Assembly (NCBI GenBank): GCA_965153455.1
Contig: OZ234497.1
Coordinates: 12,524,001-12,588,000 of the forward strand
DNA: 64,000 bases
Source of the DNA: Sphagnum compactum
Lineage: Eukaryota; Bryophyta; Sphagnopsida; Sphagnales
Direction: 5' to 3'
Shown here one piece after another: positions 12,346 to 25,086 of the stretch. The position numbers and the translations under genes were made by a program. Under the pieces are notes generated by a model. The model was not told where the DNA came from. It made no database searches and saw only the letters and a program-made list of their open reading frames with translations. The number at the start of each line of letters is the position of its first letter. Position 1 is the first letter of the stretch.

Positions 12346-14689
12346 CTTATGTGACTAAAGAGTTTTTAGAGGGTTTATTTGGATGTAAAAACCAAGAATC
12401 ATCCATGTCATTGCTTGCATATCCAATTAATTGCATACCAATTGGATACATGTGGACCTAAGGAGGTCTACACATGTACGTGTCGATGCACATCAAATCC
12501 TTTAAATAACATTAGAAATGACTTAAATCTATCAAATGTGACACATCATAGACCATATTGCATTTGGAATGACTTAAATTAATCACTTAAATTGTATGCA
12601 CTTAGACCATGTAGGCATCGCAAGGCCATGTGTAAATGGTAGTGTCCAATTTGACTTCAAAAAAAAGTTAGCCTAGTCATTTCAAATAAGTAATTTAGTT
12701 GCATTAGTCATTTTAGTCACAATGCCAAGGGTGTAAAAAATATGTTTTTGTACCAATGATTAGTGTAGAAAACTATCATTTAGACAAAGAAATCTAGGGA
12801 CGGTAGGTGTAGGAATGTGACCTTGCATGTGTTGAGAATGGTTTGTGCAATGGAAATTGACATCCCTTATCAAGACTCATTTCAATCCAAAAGTGATCTT
12901 CTTCTTGGAGACTTTGGAATATGCTACAACCATCAACCTATTTTATGTTTGACAATCATTTCTTTTGTAAACTCATTTCCTAGTGAGCTTATGTGAGCCA
13001 TAACTTGAACAATCATCGAGATTTGAAGAGATTATTAGCTTTTGTCTCATGTTTTACATGCTACCATAAGCATCTTACTAAAGCTTTTTGGGAATACCCT
13101 CGTAGTGCAACAATAGTTCCCCCCTTTGCAGTGTGGAGAACTTGATTTAGAACTTGAAATCCTTTAGATAAGGATGGTGGGTGAGGCAATGACTAGTATG
13201 TAAACCTTTTTGCCTTTCGTTGTTGCCGTTGATGAAGACATGACCCACAATATGTTGGTAGTGATCCTAGACCGTAGATATAGGGGAATGTGGTGCATCA
13301 AATAATACATGGGCCCAACCACACTATAACAAGTCACCCACAACCTTAGGTGATTACTTATTGTACAAGTTTTGAAAAAAAAAAATAATAATTTAAAAAT
13401 TTTAAAAATATATATCCATTATACAATTATGTTAAGGTTTGGGTTTAAATATTTCGAAAGATATGTCGTTTCCAAATTTTTAAAAAGAAGTTGTAATAAT
13501 GTTTTTGTATTTTAAAACATTATTTACAATTGCTTTCAAAGTGTTTTAGGTAGTTTTTAATTATTAGATTGATTTAAAATTGTCAGAATTATGTATATCA
13601 ATATATTGGAAATAACATTGTATAAAAAATTCCATTTTTTAATTATTTAATTTTAAAAAATGAAATACACAAGATTAAGCATTAATTAGAACTCCTTTGG
13701 ATATGTTAACATGGTTGGACCCACATGTTGAGCTTGAAAGATTCAAGATTGTGATGGAGGACTATGACAACAATGTCCTCCTTCACCTTTCACCTTTCTT
13801 ATAGATGTCGAAGCAACTATGCACCTCCTTCACCTTTCGAATAGATGTCCAAGCAATTAAACATGAAGCATATTGAAGCCAACTCAAATATCTCAATATT
13901 ATAATTCTGTGTGATGGATGTGTCTCCCATTGAATGTGAATTTTGGATAGATTAATTTAGTGTTCATGAAACAAATGTGACACTTGATACATGATACCCG
14001 TCGATTATTGCATACCGGTTGGTACGTCGTGTTTTTTTCAAATTGATACCCATATCCGTATTGGAAATTGGCATTTTACCATTCATGTATGGTAGAGTGT
14101 GGACTCTGGTGTGAGCATGAGATTTCTTATTCATACCATTCTGGCACCTCAAATTTTTGGACCCTGCAATACGTGTGCCCGACCCTAAACCTATGCCTTC
14201 ACTCGGGGTATAAACAATTGCCTAAACCCTAAACCTAAAATGGTAATACCAGAATGTAAAACTGGAATTTTCTCCTATTACTTTAGGATATCTCATATGG
14301 GCCAAGACACAAACACGACGGAATGGACACCCCACTTCCCCCACCAAATTATAGATTATGTAACAAAATGACCTCCTTGTACTTGGGTGGCCATAACCTT
14401 TTCAACCCATCTATGATTTTGCTTGTTTTCCAAATCTTTGCAAATTTTGCATGTGTGGCACTTGAATATTAAAGAAGACAACACACTTAATGTCCTTTAA
14501 AACTAGGCACTATTTACCCTAAATTAAGCATACCGAAAAACCATTTTATACTTAATGCCTTGGGGCATTGCCTATCCTCTAGACCATCATTTTGGTAGTG
14601 TGATTAGCACACTTCATAAGACAATAGTGCCATTTCTCTCTACTAGTGTAACATAAAGTAATGGGGCCATCAACTCCAAATGGACCTTT
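12346..14689. other. Intergenic DNA with one small tandem duplication
   Basis: No gene is supported. A 47-bp unit beginning CCTCCTTCACCTTTC is repeated at 13777 and 13824 with a few differences. A short run of telomere-like CCTAAACCCTAAACC occurs near 14222, too short and degenerate to be an interstitial telomere. Confidence 0.55.
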
Positions 14690-14880
14690 GTGTGTAGGGG
14701 AAAGCCCTAGAAGTGGGGGCCATCGTACCTACATATCAAGGGCGGAGCCCCGAGGCCAGCCGGCGTCGAATGCCCTGTTGCCAGGCCTTACCCCTGCATA
14801 AAGATTATATGTCGGGCAATATGTTTTCTGTAATCCCCGCCCTACTTGTAGGAATGCCTGGTGTGAACTGGTTGCCCAAC
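14690..14880. other. Isolated GC-rich island of unknown origin
   Basis: About 190 bases that are strikingly GC-richer than everything within 10 kb. They contain GGGCGGAGCCCCGAGG, CCAGCCGGCGTCG and AATCCCCGCCCTAC. There is no long open frame and I recognise no tRNA, rRNA or snRNA. It may be a fragment of a transposable element, such as an LTR piece, or of an expressed sequence. I cannot identify it. Confidence 0.45.
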
Positions 14881-15124
14881 TAATTTTTCCTTGAAAAACC
14901 ATTTTTTTTAATAGTTTAATTGAATTTTCAATGATAAAATGTACTTAAATTTTATTATCTCCCGCACCTTAGGTCTAAAATTTCCAAATCACTTTCATTA
15001 AATCCTCCACATTAAGAGCTTTTCAACAATTTCAAGAGTGCATCCAAATTCCCTTATAATATTTAGTTTTGACTTAAATGAATTTTCAGTGAGAAAGTTA
15101 TTCAATTTTCAGTGAGGTATACCT

Positions 15125-15330
15125 ATCTTATAAACCAGTGTTTTTTTTTTTTTTTTTAAATTTTTTTATGGAATTTTGTGGCGTCAAGATTTTGGCGATT
15201 TTTCCAGATATTTTAGCATTTTCTTTTGTCGAATTTACACCAAAAATTTCAAAAATTTCCAATTCTTTTTCAGTTATTTATTATTGTCAAGTGGGAAAAT
15301 TTCTCAAAAGAAAAATTCGTTGTTCTAAAT
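15125..15330. repeat. Dispersed AT-rich repeat beginning CCAGTGTTTTTTT
   Basis: Starts with CCAGTG followed by a long T run, then AATTTT...TGGCG words. The complement of the same start (TTTTTTTTTCACTGG-like, read on the other strand) ends a similar A/T-run block at about 61690-61762. A CAGTG-type terminus would suit a hAT-like non-autonomous element, but I could not find matching inverted termini, so the class is open. Confidence 0.4.
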
Positions 15331-17769
15331 ACCAGACATATTACATAAACCTCATATTTGAGGTATTTATTACTGGGATTGTTTTGACAAAACCCCATGT
15401 TTCTAGAAGTTGACAAGAGTATTTCACACTTATTTCCAATGACTCTCCCAAACTTGATATGCAAACACACATTCAAATCTCATATCATTATGATGCATTA
15501 GCAACATGTAAATAACACCATGGTAATAATAGATACATACAATTATGCAGATCTATTATTTTCAATGTCAAGTTAAATCTATTAGAAGTTTATGATCATC
15601 ATGATTATGCATACTTATTTGAAAAATAACCATCAGATTTTTTTTCCAATTATTAAAGGCTTGAAAATTTCCATATGATAATTGTGTTGATTAGTCACCA
15701 AATTATTGTAAAATCATTTAAGCATTTGATTTCGAACTCTCATTCTACATAGATTTAAATTATGTTCCAACAATGAACATTCCATATAATTATCATGATG
15801 GGTCGAGAAATTCCCACCATCACTAATTGAAATGCCTAAAAAAAATTATCCCTCCTTATAATTTGATTGGTTGATAACCTCAAAACAATATGAGACATGA
15901 TTTGATTTGGGCACATTGGACATAATCACATTTTTTTGTCTCAAACACTAGTTTTTGTGCTTTAATCTCATCATTTGATCTATTCGATCCATATCATTGG
16001 AAGGTGATTAAGAGGCTTGAAATTACTTAATCATGGAGCTCATCCAAATAAGAAGCATAGAAAATCTCCCAAGAAAATTCATGGAGCCATTTGTATATAA
16101 CAAGCAATCAAAGATATAATAGGAGGTTGGTCTTGGGCAAACTTTTCAAAGTTTGCAAATTGCATATAACAACTTGCAATTTGTTTTGTGCTCCAATACT
16201 TAGACCTATTATTCTCCGACTCAAATAAAGGTGCCTTGTGATTTGATTCCAAGGTTTGCAAGGAAGGGGGATGGATATTAACCATTATAAAATGTGAAAT
16301 GAATATTCATTGATTTTGGGAAGTCTTGTTATTGTGAACTTTGTGGGCATTGGCAATTTTTAGGTCATGTTAGGGTTCACATTCCCACCCTTGTCAATTT
16401 GTGACTCAGCAATTGTATTGTTTTGATAAAGATGACAAAATATGTGCTACCATTTGAATGCTAGAGGCAATCCAATTAGCTTGGGTTTAGTCTTTAGATA
16501 TGATGGGATACAACTGATTCTTGGATGCCAATCAATAAGTTGCCAATGCCATGATGAAGGATCAATTTGGTTTTGCATGGAACAATTACATTGAATTGTG
16601 AAGTACTCTTTTTAAATTAAAAAATGTGAAGACGTTACAGTAATTTTCAAGTATTTTTTTGAGAAATTGCAATGTAATTATTTAAATTTATTTTTTAGTT
16701 TCTTTAATTTCAATCATAATTTTATTTATAATTTTAAAAATAAAATTAGATAAAATTAAATATTTTATAATGAAATTAAATCCACATGACTTTACTTTCA
16801 TAATAATATAAATATTTAAAATATTATAAAAAATTCCAACGTAATTTAAATTCGATTATAGTACAGGGACTGAATTACATACAATATCACATAAAGTGGC
16901 GATTGGGATGGCAAATTGTTTCCCTTGTTACTTCATCTATTAGACTACCTAATGGTGACAGTTTAGAAGTTTCATTTTGGAACCTGGTGCATAATGTAAT
17001 TCAAGGGTTCTATCATGATACATACACATATACTCAAATCTATTCGATTGTTGGGTTTTTTGGCTCCCATGGGGACTGTTTTTCTCATAGCATTGTTTGC
17101 ATAATATTGTACAGATGTGTTTTCCAGAGGTATCTGGTGTGTTAGAGGTGCTGTAGATATATGTTAGCACTCAGATGAAGATTTGCAGATGCTGCCATGC
17201 TTGTGTTAGTTATCTGCTTATCTTGCGAGATGCACCCCTATTGATCCTTGCTACTGATTTCTATGACTGTTGGATTGTTTTCCTACTTGCTAGAAATGCC
17301 ACTGAGATGTTGTTTGTACACATAGCACTAAGTAGATGAGCTTAAAAAATTTCATCATCATCTATTTTATCTTGGAAAAGTGCACATTAATCTCAAACTA
17401 TTCGATTCCATCGCTGTGGTTTGGATGGTTGGTGTTGTTGTGAATCAGAACTCTTATCCCTTTTTGCACTTGACAAACAACAACTCTTTTGTTTCAGGTC
17501 TTCTTTGTTATCGTTGATTGTCATTTTGTAATCGTGAGTCCTCTTTGCATAGGGCCTTTACCTGATTTTCAGATTTTCATTTTTTCTTTGGGTTGTGTTT
17601 ACTTGTGTTCTCTTTTGCCTTGTACGTTTGATGGATGGGTTCCCATCCTTGATTTTTATTTACAAGGTGTTCTCTTCTTCTTCTCTTTTTTTTTTTTTTT
17701 TCCTTCTGTTTTTTGTTGGTGCACTATTGACTCCTATTGTGTTTTTGCACAATTCTTCAATGTAACATG
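15331..17769. other. Intergenic DNA, no gene seen
   Basis: No supported exon or repeat. The stretch 17140-17770 is less A-rich and T/C-biased on the plus strand, as in a plant untranslated or intronic sequence. No open frame there resembles a known protein. Confidence 0.5.
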
Positions 17770-19760
17770 ATTTCACAAGAGCTAAATAACTTGAAATTTT
17801 AATAAAAATATGAATAACAAAATAGTTAACCTAAATTTGTTAATACTTCCAATAATAAATTTAAGAATAATGATTTTATTATTTTAATCTTTAAATATTT
17901 ATGTATTTACTTATATTAATTACTGAAATTATTTTCAAAATTTTAATGTAATTATTAAAGATTATTATTATTTATTAAAAACTTAAATATTTGTTATAAT
18001 AGGTCATAATAACTCGAACAACTGACATAATAATATAACGAATAATAATAAAATAGTTAACCTATGCTAGCTACAAGTTACATTATTATTATAAATAATC
18101 AAAAAAAATTAATTTTATTATTTGTGATAGTTACTGTAATAGTTCGTAAGAAAATCTAGTAAATTATTAAAAAATACCAAAACATTTATTATATTAATTC
18201 ATAGATATTTATAAAAATGAAAAATAAAAGGAATAATTATAGTAAAGTAGTTAGTCTAAGCAAATTACTAGCTATATTATTAGAGCTTTTTTAATTATTA
18301 ATTATTATTAATTATTTCAGTATTAGCCAATTTACTAATAGATCATTATAGTTATATTTAATTAAAATTAGATATTTATTGCTTTTCATTTAACCAATAA
18401 ATTTCATAAATTTTATTGATATTTAATAAAATTATTAATTATATAATTATATAATTTATAAAAGTGTGCCTCACAAGTCTAACTCTACTTTAGTTCATTG
18501 CTTTGTTGTTTTCTTTAAGTTGTTTTTTTAAAGTTGCACCCCTAGCAAGTTGTCAAAAGCAAGAAAATGACTTCTTGAACTTTAACTATAAATGTTTTTA
18601 CATCTTTCATAACCTTGCGACTTTAAGGTGTAGTCATAATAATATGTACCACAACAAATGTAAGTAACATTACATTTTTCATGTTTTAATGATTAATGTT
18701 GCAAATCTTTAATTTTTTTATTCAACAATTTCTCAATAAATTATCGAAACATTTGGACCAACTTGGAATGAATCTAATGAATATAAAATATTCAATTTAA
18801 CAGTTCTAAAGCATTGTACCAAGTGTTTTCATTTTTTTTCATGTTTTAAATGACTTGAAAAGTTTTTTAAATGAAATAATTTTGTACAATAATTACCACA
18901 CATTATTAAAAAAATGAAAATTTGCATTTTTTTCTCAATTAATTGTGTATAGTAAATTGTCGCATGTAACAATTAATCACAAAAAACATGACACCAATGC
19001 TAATGTCATCAACTTCTGGATGAACTTTGTGATCAATGTATACAATTTCATCCTTTGACCAAATCAGATACATATGGCCTACATGCCTACATGGCAAGAA
19101 TTTGTGATTATAATGTGACTATTTTGGTGACCTCAACATAAATTATTTATTTCCTACAATTATAATATAGTAAATCCATTTCTTATAATTAATTATATGC
19201 AATAATTTTGATTGCATCATAAATATTTTGAGTAATTTTTACTGAAATTAGAATAACTAATGTAATTTCTATCAATTTATTTATTTATTTTATGAGCAGA
19301 ATATAAAAAATTGTAATAGTTAGTAAGAAAATTAATCAATTATCATATGTAATTGCAGAAATTAATATTATTTAATATATATAGACATATTATAAAAAAT
19401 ATTATTATTAAATATTTATGATGGTGTCAAAAATAGTTATAGGAAGCTAAATAATAATGTGAATAATAATAAAATAGCTAATCTAGGCTAGCTACTAGAT
19501 AAATTGATAATATTACTATTACATAAAAATATCATTATTCATTATTCATTCATTATCATTATGATTTTAATAAGTAACATCTATATAATTATTTATGATA
19601 TTTGATACTTATTAATTAGATAATAGATCATCATAATTAATTTTTTAATTTAATATTTATTTTTAGTCTGGTAATATTTTAACTAATTAGTTAGTTATAT
19701 AATTATGTAACTAGAAATTATTGATGAATTATTAATATATGGAATTGAGCAATTCGTTTT
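17770..19760. repeat. Extremely AT-rich block with a recurring core word
   Basis: About 2 kb of TTA/TAA/ATTATTA-rich sequence. A core resembling AAAATAGTTAACCTA followed by GCTAGCTACTAG recurs in degraded form near 17818, 18048, 18243 and 19467, indicating an old internally repeated array. The block has no coding potential. Confidence 0.55.
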
Positions 19761-20625
19761 TCACCACTCACAATACAACATATGTTTGAGTAGAGCCATG
19801 GTGTGCTTTCAAATTTCATGGATAAAAAAAATGCAAGTTTATAGTTATCTCTTCCTTGTTATAAAAGACCACAAATTTGTTTGCTTAGGTGGGTCCTCCC
19901 AGCAATTGCATTAGACTAATTATGACCTTATAAAACCCAAAGAGATCAAAGGATCATGTAGATCTAGATAGCTAGTATGGAAAGGACCTAATGGGAACCC
20001 TTCTCCTATCCATAAGCACTTTATGGACCTGATGGGGAGCCCTTCTCCCATATGTATAAGCACTTCATTCTATACTGATTCTGAATTGACTCTTCTTATT
20101 ATGCACTTGCAACTTTCATGCCCAAATGTGCAGTGAAAATGTTCAGAATATGCCATGGTCATTTGGCCAAGCATCTCCTCATTCTTAGTCTAGAAGCTTC
20201 ATGAGTGCATCATACAGGAGGGCAAAGTGATGGGGATAAAGCTTTTAATCTTTAAAGGTACAGAACAGTAGAGTACATCCACAAAATTGGCTGTGATCTA
20301 CTTATAGGGGAATTGGAGGATTTGGTTTGTTGGAAATTGGAACATGTTCTATTAGATTCTAGAACACCTAATATAAATGTTTTTTGGTTTGGGGAATTTT
20401 TATTTTTTTAGTATAAAATTTTTATTTTTATTTTTATTTTTCTATATGAATTTGAATTTTTTTCTGTTTCCTAGGGGGAAAATTCGCCAGATTTCTTATA
20501 TCAGAAATTATAAAAAATTATTTTTAAAAAAAATTAAATTTAAAAAAAAAGAAAAACCTGATTGCAATGCTGAGACACAATGATATAAACCCTTGGACCT
20601 TTGAGAGTGACCAACTAGTTGTGGT
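19761..20625. other. Intergenic DNA, no gene seen
   Basis: A small direct duplication around CCTAATGGGAACCCTTCTCC / CCTGATGGGGAGCCCTTCTCC is seen near 19987-20065. A T-run block at 20375-20545 resembles the A/T-run sequences near 0.2, 15.2 and 61.7 kb. No gene is supported. Confidence 0.5.
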
Positions 20626-21862
20626 TGCCCCATACATGCTTGGTAAAAGCTAAAATCATACATGCATGTCTATTATCTTATGGAAGTAATAAATATTTAT
20701 AACATAAAATGAAACAACTATATACACAAATTAATCAATTAAAAATTAACTTCATTATGATTTCTGTTTTTTAAATCCTCATCAAAGCCCTATTAAAGTT
20801 CTTAAAAATAACATCAAATTAATTTTAAACATTTATATCTCAAATACAAGTTTTATGTTAAAATTTTATTATAAAATTGACATGTTTTATTTTAATCAAT
20901 TATTGCATAATATTTCAAATCAATTTTTAAGAATCTCATTTTAATAAGACTTAAAAGAATTAAAGCTAATTATTTGATGTTTATTAAAAAAAAATCATTT
21001 AAAAAATGAATCATATGAATCATTTTTTACATTTCATAATGATATAAAACTATGTGATACAAAAAGGCAAGTTACAATCCCCCCCCCCCCAAATGATATA
21101 AAAGCATGATTAAGTTAGTTATCCAACATATTTTGAGAAGAAACCCAACAAGTAGATGGGTACAGTTCAAAACAACCCATCAATTGGATGGATGCACCCA
21201 AAATCTACACATGGGCATCCTTTAACTTGGGGCAACTAGATGTACATTTGCCCCATACATCCTTGGTAAAACATAAAATCATACATGCATGTTTATTATC
21301 GTAGGGCAATAATAAGTTTTTATAACATAAAAAGTAACAATAATACAAACAAATTAATCAATTAGAAGATTTGTTTCATTATGATTTTTGCTATTAAATC
21401 TTCATCAAAGCCTTATTTAAGTTTTTAAAATAACATCAAATTAATTTAAAACATTTATATCTCAAAAAAATTATATCAAAATTTTAATTTATTTAAAAAT
21501 TGACGTGTTTTATTTTAATCAATTCTTGCACAATCTTTCAAATCAAATTTTTAAGAATATCATTTTAATTAGATTTAAAGGAATTGATGCTAACTATTTG
21601 TATGTCTATCAACACATTTTTAAAAAAAAATTAGTCATATGAATTGTTTTTACATTTCATATTGATATGAAACCTCGTGATACAAAAAAGCAAGTGACAA
21701 CCCAAAAAAAAAAAATGATATAGAGACACGATTAAATCAATTACCCAACATTCATATTTTGAGAAAAAACCCAACAAGTAGATGGGTGCAACCCATCAAT
21801 TGGATGGGTGCACCCAAAATCTACACATGCACGTCCATTAGTTGGGGGCAATAATGACAATA
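20626..21862. repeat. Tandem duplication of a ~620-bp unit
   Basis: Two head-to-tail copies, about 20626-21245 and 21249-21862. Both begin TTGCCCCATACAT followed by CTTGGTAAAA. Both run through AAATCATACATGCATG, TTCATTATGATTT, ATAACATCAAATTAATTT and ACCCAACAAGTAGATGGG, and end CACCCAAAATCTACACATG. The copies differ by many substitutions and small indels, so the duplication is not recent. Copy 1 carries a run of about 12 C near 21079-21090 where copy 2 has an A run. No coding content. Confidence 0.85.
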
Positions 21863-21924
21863 GAAACAATATGTGAGGATGAGTGGAAGTTATAAAAATC
21901 TCTTCATTTCTCTTGAACAATATT

Positions 21925-22520
21925 GTGCCTTTTCATATCCATGTTAATGTATTTAAAAATCAAATTTGTGATTAACACAAATAATGATGAACTGTTGAAA
22001 ACCATATCAAAACATGGGAGAAATTAAAAAGATGAAAGGAAGATTTAAGTATTAAAATACATTCCATAAATCTAGAAAAATTTCCCTAACCATGAGGTTT
22101 TACTGGTTTCAAGCAGTTCATTATATCATTATATATGTGTGTAATTAAAAAAAATAGTTGACATATTATTTTTCCAATACCAAATAACATGCATGTGCCT
22201 TTTTCATGTCCATGTGATATTGTAAAATCAAATTTGAGATTGACATAAATAATGATAAACTATTGAAAACCATATGAAACATATGAGAGAAATAAAAAGG
22301 GAGGAGAAAGGGGAAGGTATCTATTAAAATGATAAACCTCATCTCCTTTAACATTATTCTTATCTCTTTCTCACATTTTCAAAGTGAATCTTTAATTAAA
22401 ACTTAAAGTACTTTGCATAAATCAAAAGTTTTTTTTCATGGCCATGGGGTTTTAGTAATTTTGTGAAGGTGTAACCACCAAAAGTTCACTTTAATTTCAC
22501 ACACACATATATATAATTAA
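21925..22520. repeat. Second, diverged tandem duplication (~270-300 bp)
   Basis: A first copy (about 21925-22160) and a second (about 22190-22520) share GTGCCTTTTTCAT/TCCATGT, ATTGAAAACCATAT, CATGGGGTTTTA-like words and a closing ATATAT...TAATTAA. Similarity is patchy, with an insertion in the second copy. This directly follows the 620-bp duplication, so the whole 20.6-22.5 kb interval has a history of unequal exchange. Confidence 0.55.
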
Positions 22521-23625
22521 TGATTGGCTCTGATCTTTGTTGCTGTCAATTGCCACATATGGCATGAGGCTCACCTCTTTGAAATGAGCTTGAAAAATTG
22601 GCCAATATCATATCAGCCAACATTACATATGCAAATTCAACATTATCTACTTTGGGAACAAATTAAAGGTAGTTGTTACATAATTATCAATGGTGAACTA
22701 GGCCAAAGCAGTAGTGAATGTCAAATCATCATGTATTTCTGATCAACACTAATTTGAAAAGATCCAATGAGAGCATCAATTTTTATTTTATTGTTTATCT
22801 TATTGCCTATCTCAAAACTGGTGGAAAGTCATGTGAAAGTTGAGAAACTAGGCAAAATATGAGATAAGATACAATAGACACACCAAAAATTCAGTGCTGA
22901 TCCAAAAAACAACCTTACTTAGGTCATTTTCGGGAGATCAACACTAATCTTAGTGACAAGCACTTCATGCCAAGCATCTACACATGGAGCAATCGTGCTG
23001 ATTTTCACTTTTCTTTTTCACGCTAATCTCCATTGAAATAAACAAAGATTTGACACCTATTGATGATTTACTTTTTGACAAAGTTTTGCTATTTTAAAAA
23101 AAACTTGAGAATACTTGTGTTTTCAATGTAAGAAAATCATGTTTCTTCAGCAAATATTTGAAGAAACATTTCAAACTGTCAAAAAACACATGTAAAAGGG
23201 GAAACTATATTTAAATATATTAAAAAGATATTGAATAATTTTTTGACTGGCATGTGAGGACGAAGCCATAATATTATGCAAATGTTGAGCAACTACACAA
23301 ACTAAGCAAAAGTAATAATTCACCAACCGTGGCAGCAGCCCCCAATCCTCATACTTAGAAAATTTTCATTAGATATCTTCCTGAATTTTCCTGAGAGGAA
23401 AAAAATAAAAATAAAAAGCATTCCAAAAATACTAAAACATATGAATGTGTAGGGTAAATTGGGTGGGGGGATTCTAAAAAATAAAGGGCCTTTGACAAGG
23501 TCACCCATTTTAAGAATATACCACACGTGAGCTTCACCTATAGGAAAACTAGTGGTGAAGGTCATCACAAACTTAAACACACAAGATCACAAGGTGTAGG
23601 AAGGGCAGGGGTCTTGCATGGACTC
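22521..23625. other. Intergenic DNA, no gene seen
   Basis: AT-rich sequence without a supported exon, RNA gene or mobile element on either strand. Confidence 0.5.
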
Positions 23626-23706
23626 ACTCCTTAAGAGTGGGAGGGATCTTACACCTATAAACATGAAGAGTGTTAAAGGTGTAAGATCCTTCCCACTCTT
23701 AAGAGT
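23626..23706. repeat. Long-stem hairpin, family member 2
   Basis: Left arm 23626-23656 and right arm 23677-23706 pair over about 30 of 31 positions, around a 20-base loop. The core is GAGTGGGAGGGATCTTAC. The hairpin at 5935-6009 has the same core order with AAGG and AGGG swapped between arms. The stem length and single mismatch suit either a recently active foldback MITE or a small-RNA precursor. Confidence 0.8.
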
Positions 23707-23910
23707 AGACGAAAAGCAGTCTGGAAATTTTGGTAGTGTAAATGGAGGGACATCCTAAGGAAAAATCTGAAATCTACTCAATATTAACGCCTTCCAATCT
23801 TTTGTAGGGCTTTTTTGTTTTTGGGAGGTTTCCTGCATTTTTTGGGAGATATCTTGCATTATTTTTAAATGCCTCTTATTTTTTAGCTGAGTGCTTTACA
23901 TCGAGTAACG

Positions 23911-24057
23911 GCCTTGGTCAAGGACTTTAATAGAATTCCGACCAAGGCATTACCAAAAGTGAACCCACACTTGGTTCTCAATTCACATGGGCCCTTCTTT
24001 GGTAATGCCCTAGACCTAGGGCATTACCTACCTCATAAGATCCTCCTCTTATAAGAG
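23911..24057. repeat. Cluster of nested inverted repeats
   Basis: Several perfect palindromes share sequence: GCCTTGGTC (23911-23919) with GACCAAGGC (23940-23948); GGCATTACCAAA (23946-23957) with TTTGGTAATGCC (23998-24009); 13-bp arms GGTAATGCCCTAG / CTAGGGCATTACC (24001-24028, 2-base spacer); and CTCTTATAAGAG (24046-24057). GCATTACC therefore appears three times in alternating orientation, so alternative stems can form. It looks like a foldback element lying about 1 kb upstream of the open frame at 25087. Confidence 0.8.
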
Positions 24058-25086
24058 AGGAAGGCTTAGGAAATCCCCTCCCTCCCCCATCCAAAATAAG
24101 GATGAAATTCATCAGTTGCTGTCTGTATAGCTGTGTTATAGCAATGCACAAGTACTAAGGTTGTGCTCGTTCCGTGCAGTAGTGTGGTAGCAGCAGCAGA
24201 GGCTGTTAATTCAGCGGGTTTTGCGGGGTTCAGTGGTGTGTGTCAGTGGAGAGATGCACATTTCGCAGTTGGTTTCTTGCTGCTGATGCGCATTATTCCC
24301 ACAACACCATAATGTTGTTCTTATGTTGATTCATCATGTAATCACTACGAGCTTTTTTGTTGTTGTTGTGAATTACACTGTTTCGCTAAGGCTGTCAGAG
24401 TTCGTTGACTACGAATGTTCTTTTTATGTTGTCCTGACTTTGCAAGGTTTCGCTTACGCTCTCTGAGTTTCGCTCATTGTGAGCCCTTTTGGTTGTTATG
24501 AGATCTCGTTCACACGAGTGAGTATTTTGTTCTTGTGAATTCCACCATTTGGCTTCAAAGGTCATGAGAGTTTGTTGTTACTGAATTATAGTTTTGCAGA
24601 CTGAACTTTTCATTTTATTTTTTTGCAATTGGGTTTTGGGAAGTACTGTTGTCCTCGAGTACTATTCATCTTAAGTTGGTAGTCACTGCAGCCGTGGGCT
24701 CAGGCACTTTCTTTGTTGCCGTTGTGTCCGTTGTGTGTTTTTTTTTGCTCGCAAAAGGCGATGGTAACTATCTTTGTGTGAGTTCTTATGTTCTTTCTCT
24801 TTATTTTATTTTGGTTACGAATTGGGTTAAGAAGATCTAGGTGGGGTGGGTGTGGATGGTGCTGTGATTTCATTACCGTAGACTGAAAAACCCGGGGTGC
24901 TCGCCAAGGGGTTCCTGTGAGCTTTGTTGTTGAGGACTATACGGGTTGCTACGTCGTCACAGGATGCGGATGCCCGCCTTTGTTATGTGACATTGATCGC
25001 ACGTCCGTTGCTGCAGCCTCACCTACTCGCGTGATTCCTCTTTGAGAATTGGGCAACAGCTCGCTGCTGTTGTGACTGCTACCGGT
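24058..25086 (+). other. Upstream region of the 25.1-kb frame (possible 5' UTR/promoter)
   Basis: From about 24110 the composition changes to G/T-rich, unlike the A/T-run DNA to the left, and stays so up to the frame. This suits a transcribed leader or first intron. A hydrophobic stretch near 24676-24765 (+) could encode a membrane helix, but it begins at a non-ATG codon, and I found no splice pair joining it in phase to the downstream frame. An in-frame stop at 24994 precedes the frame. Confidence 0.4.

Noticed and set aside
14215-14245. Interstitial telomere (CCTAAACCCTAAACC)
   Set aside because: Fewer than three degenerate units; similarly short telomere-like words occur by chance, e.g. 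in FANCI intron 1 near 38398.
23677-23706. Known plant miRNA precursor
   Set aside because: The arm sequence does not match any miRNA family I can recall with certainty, so only a generic hairpin is called.
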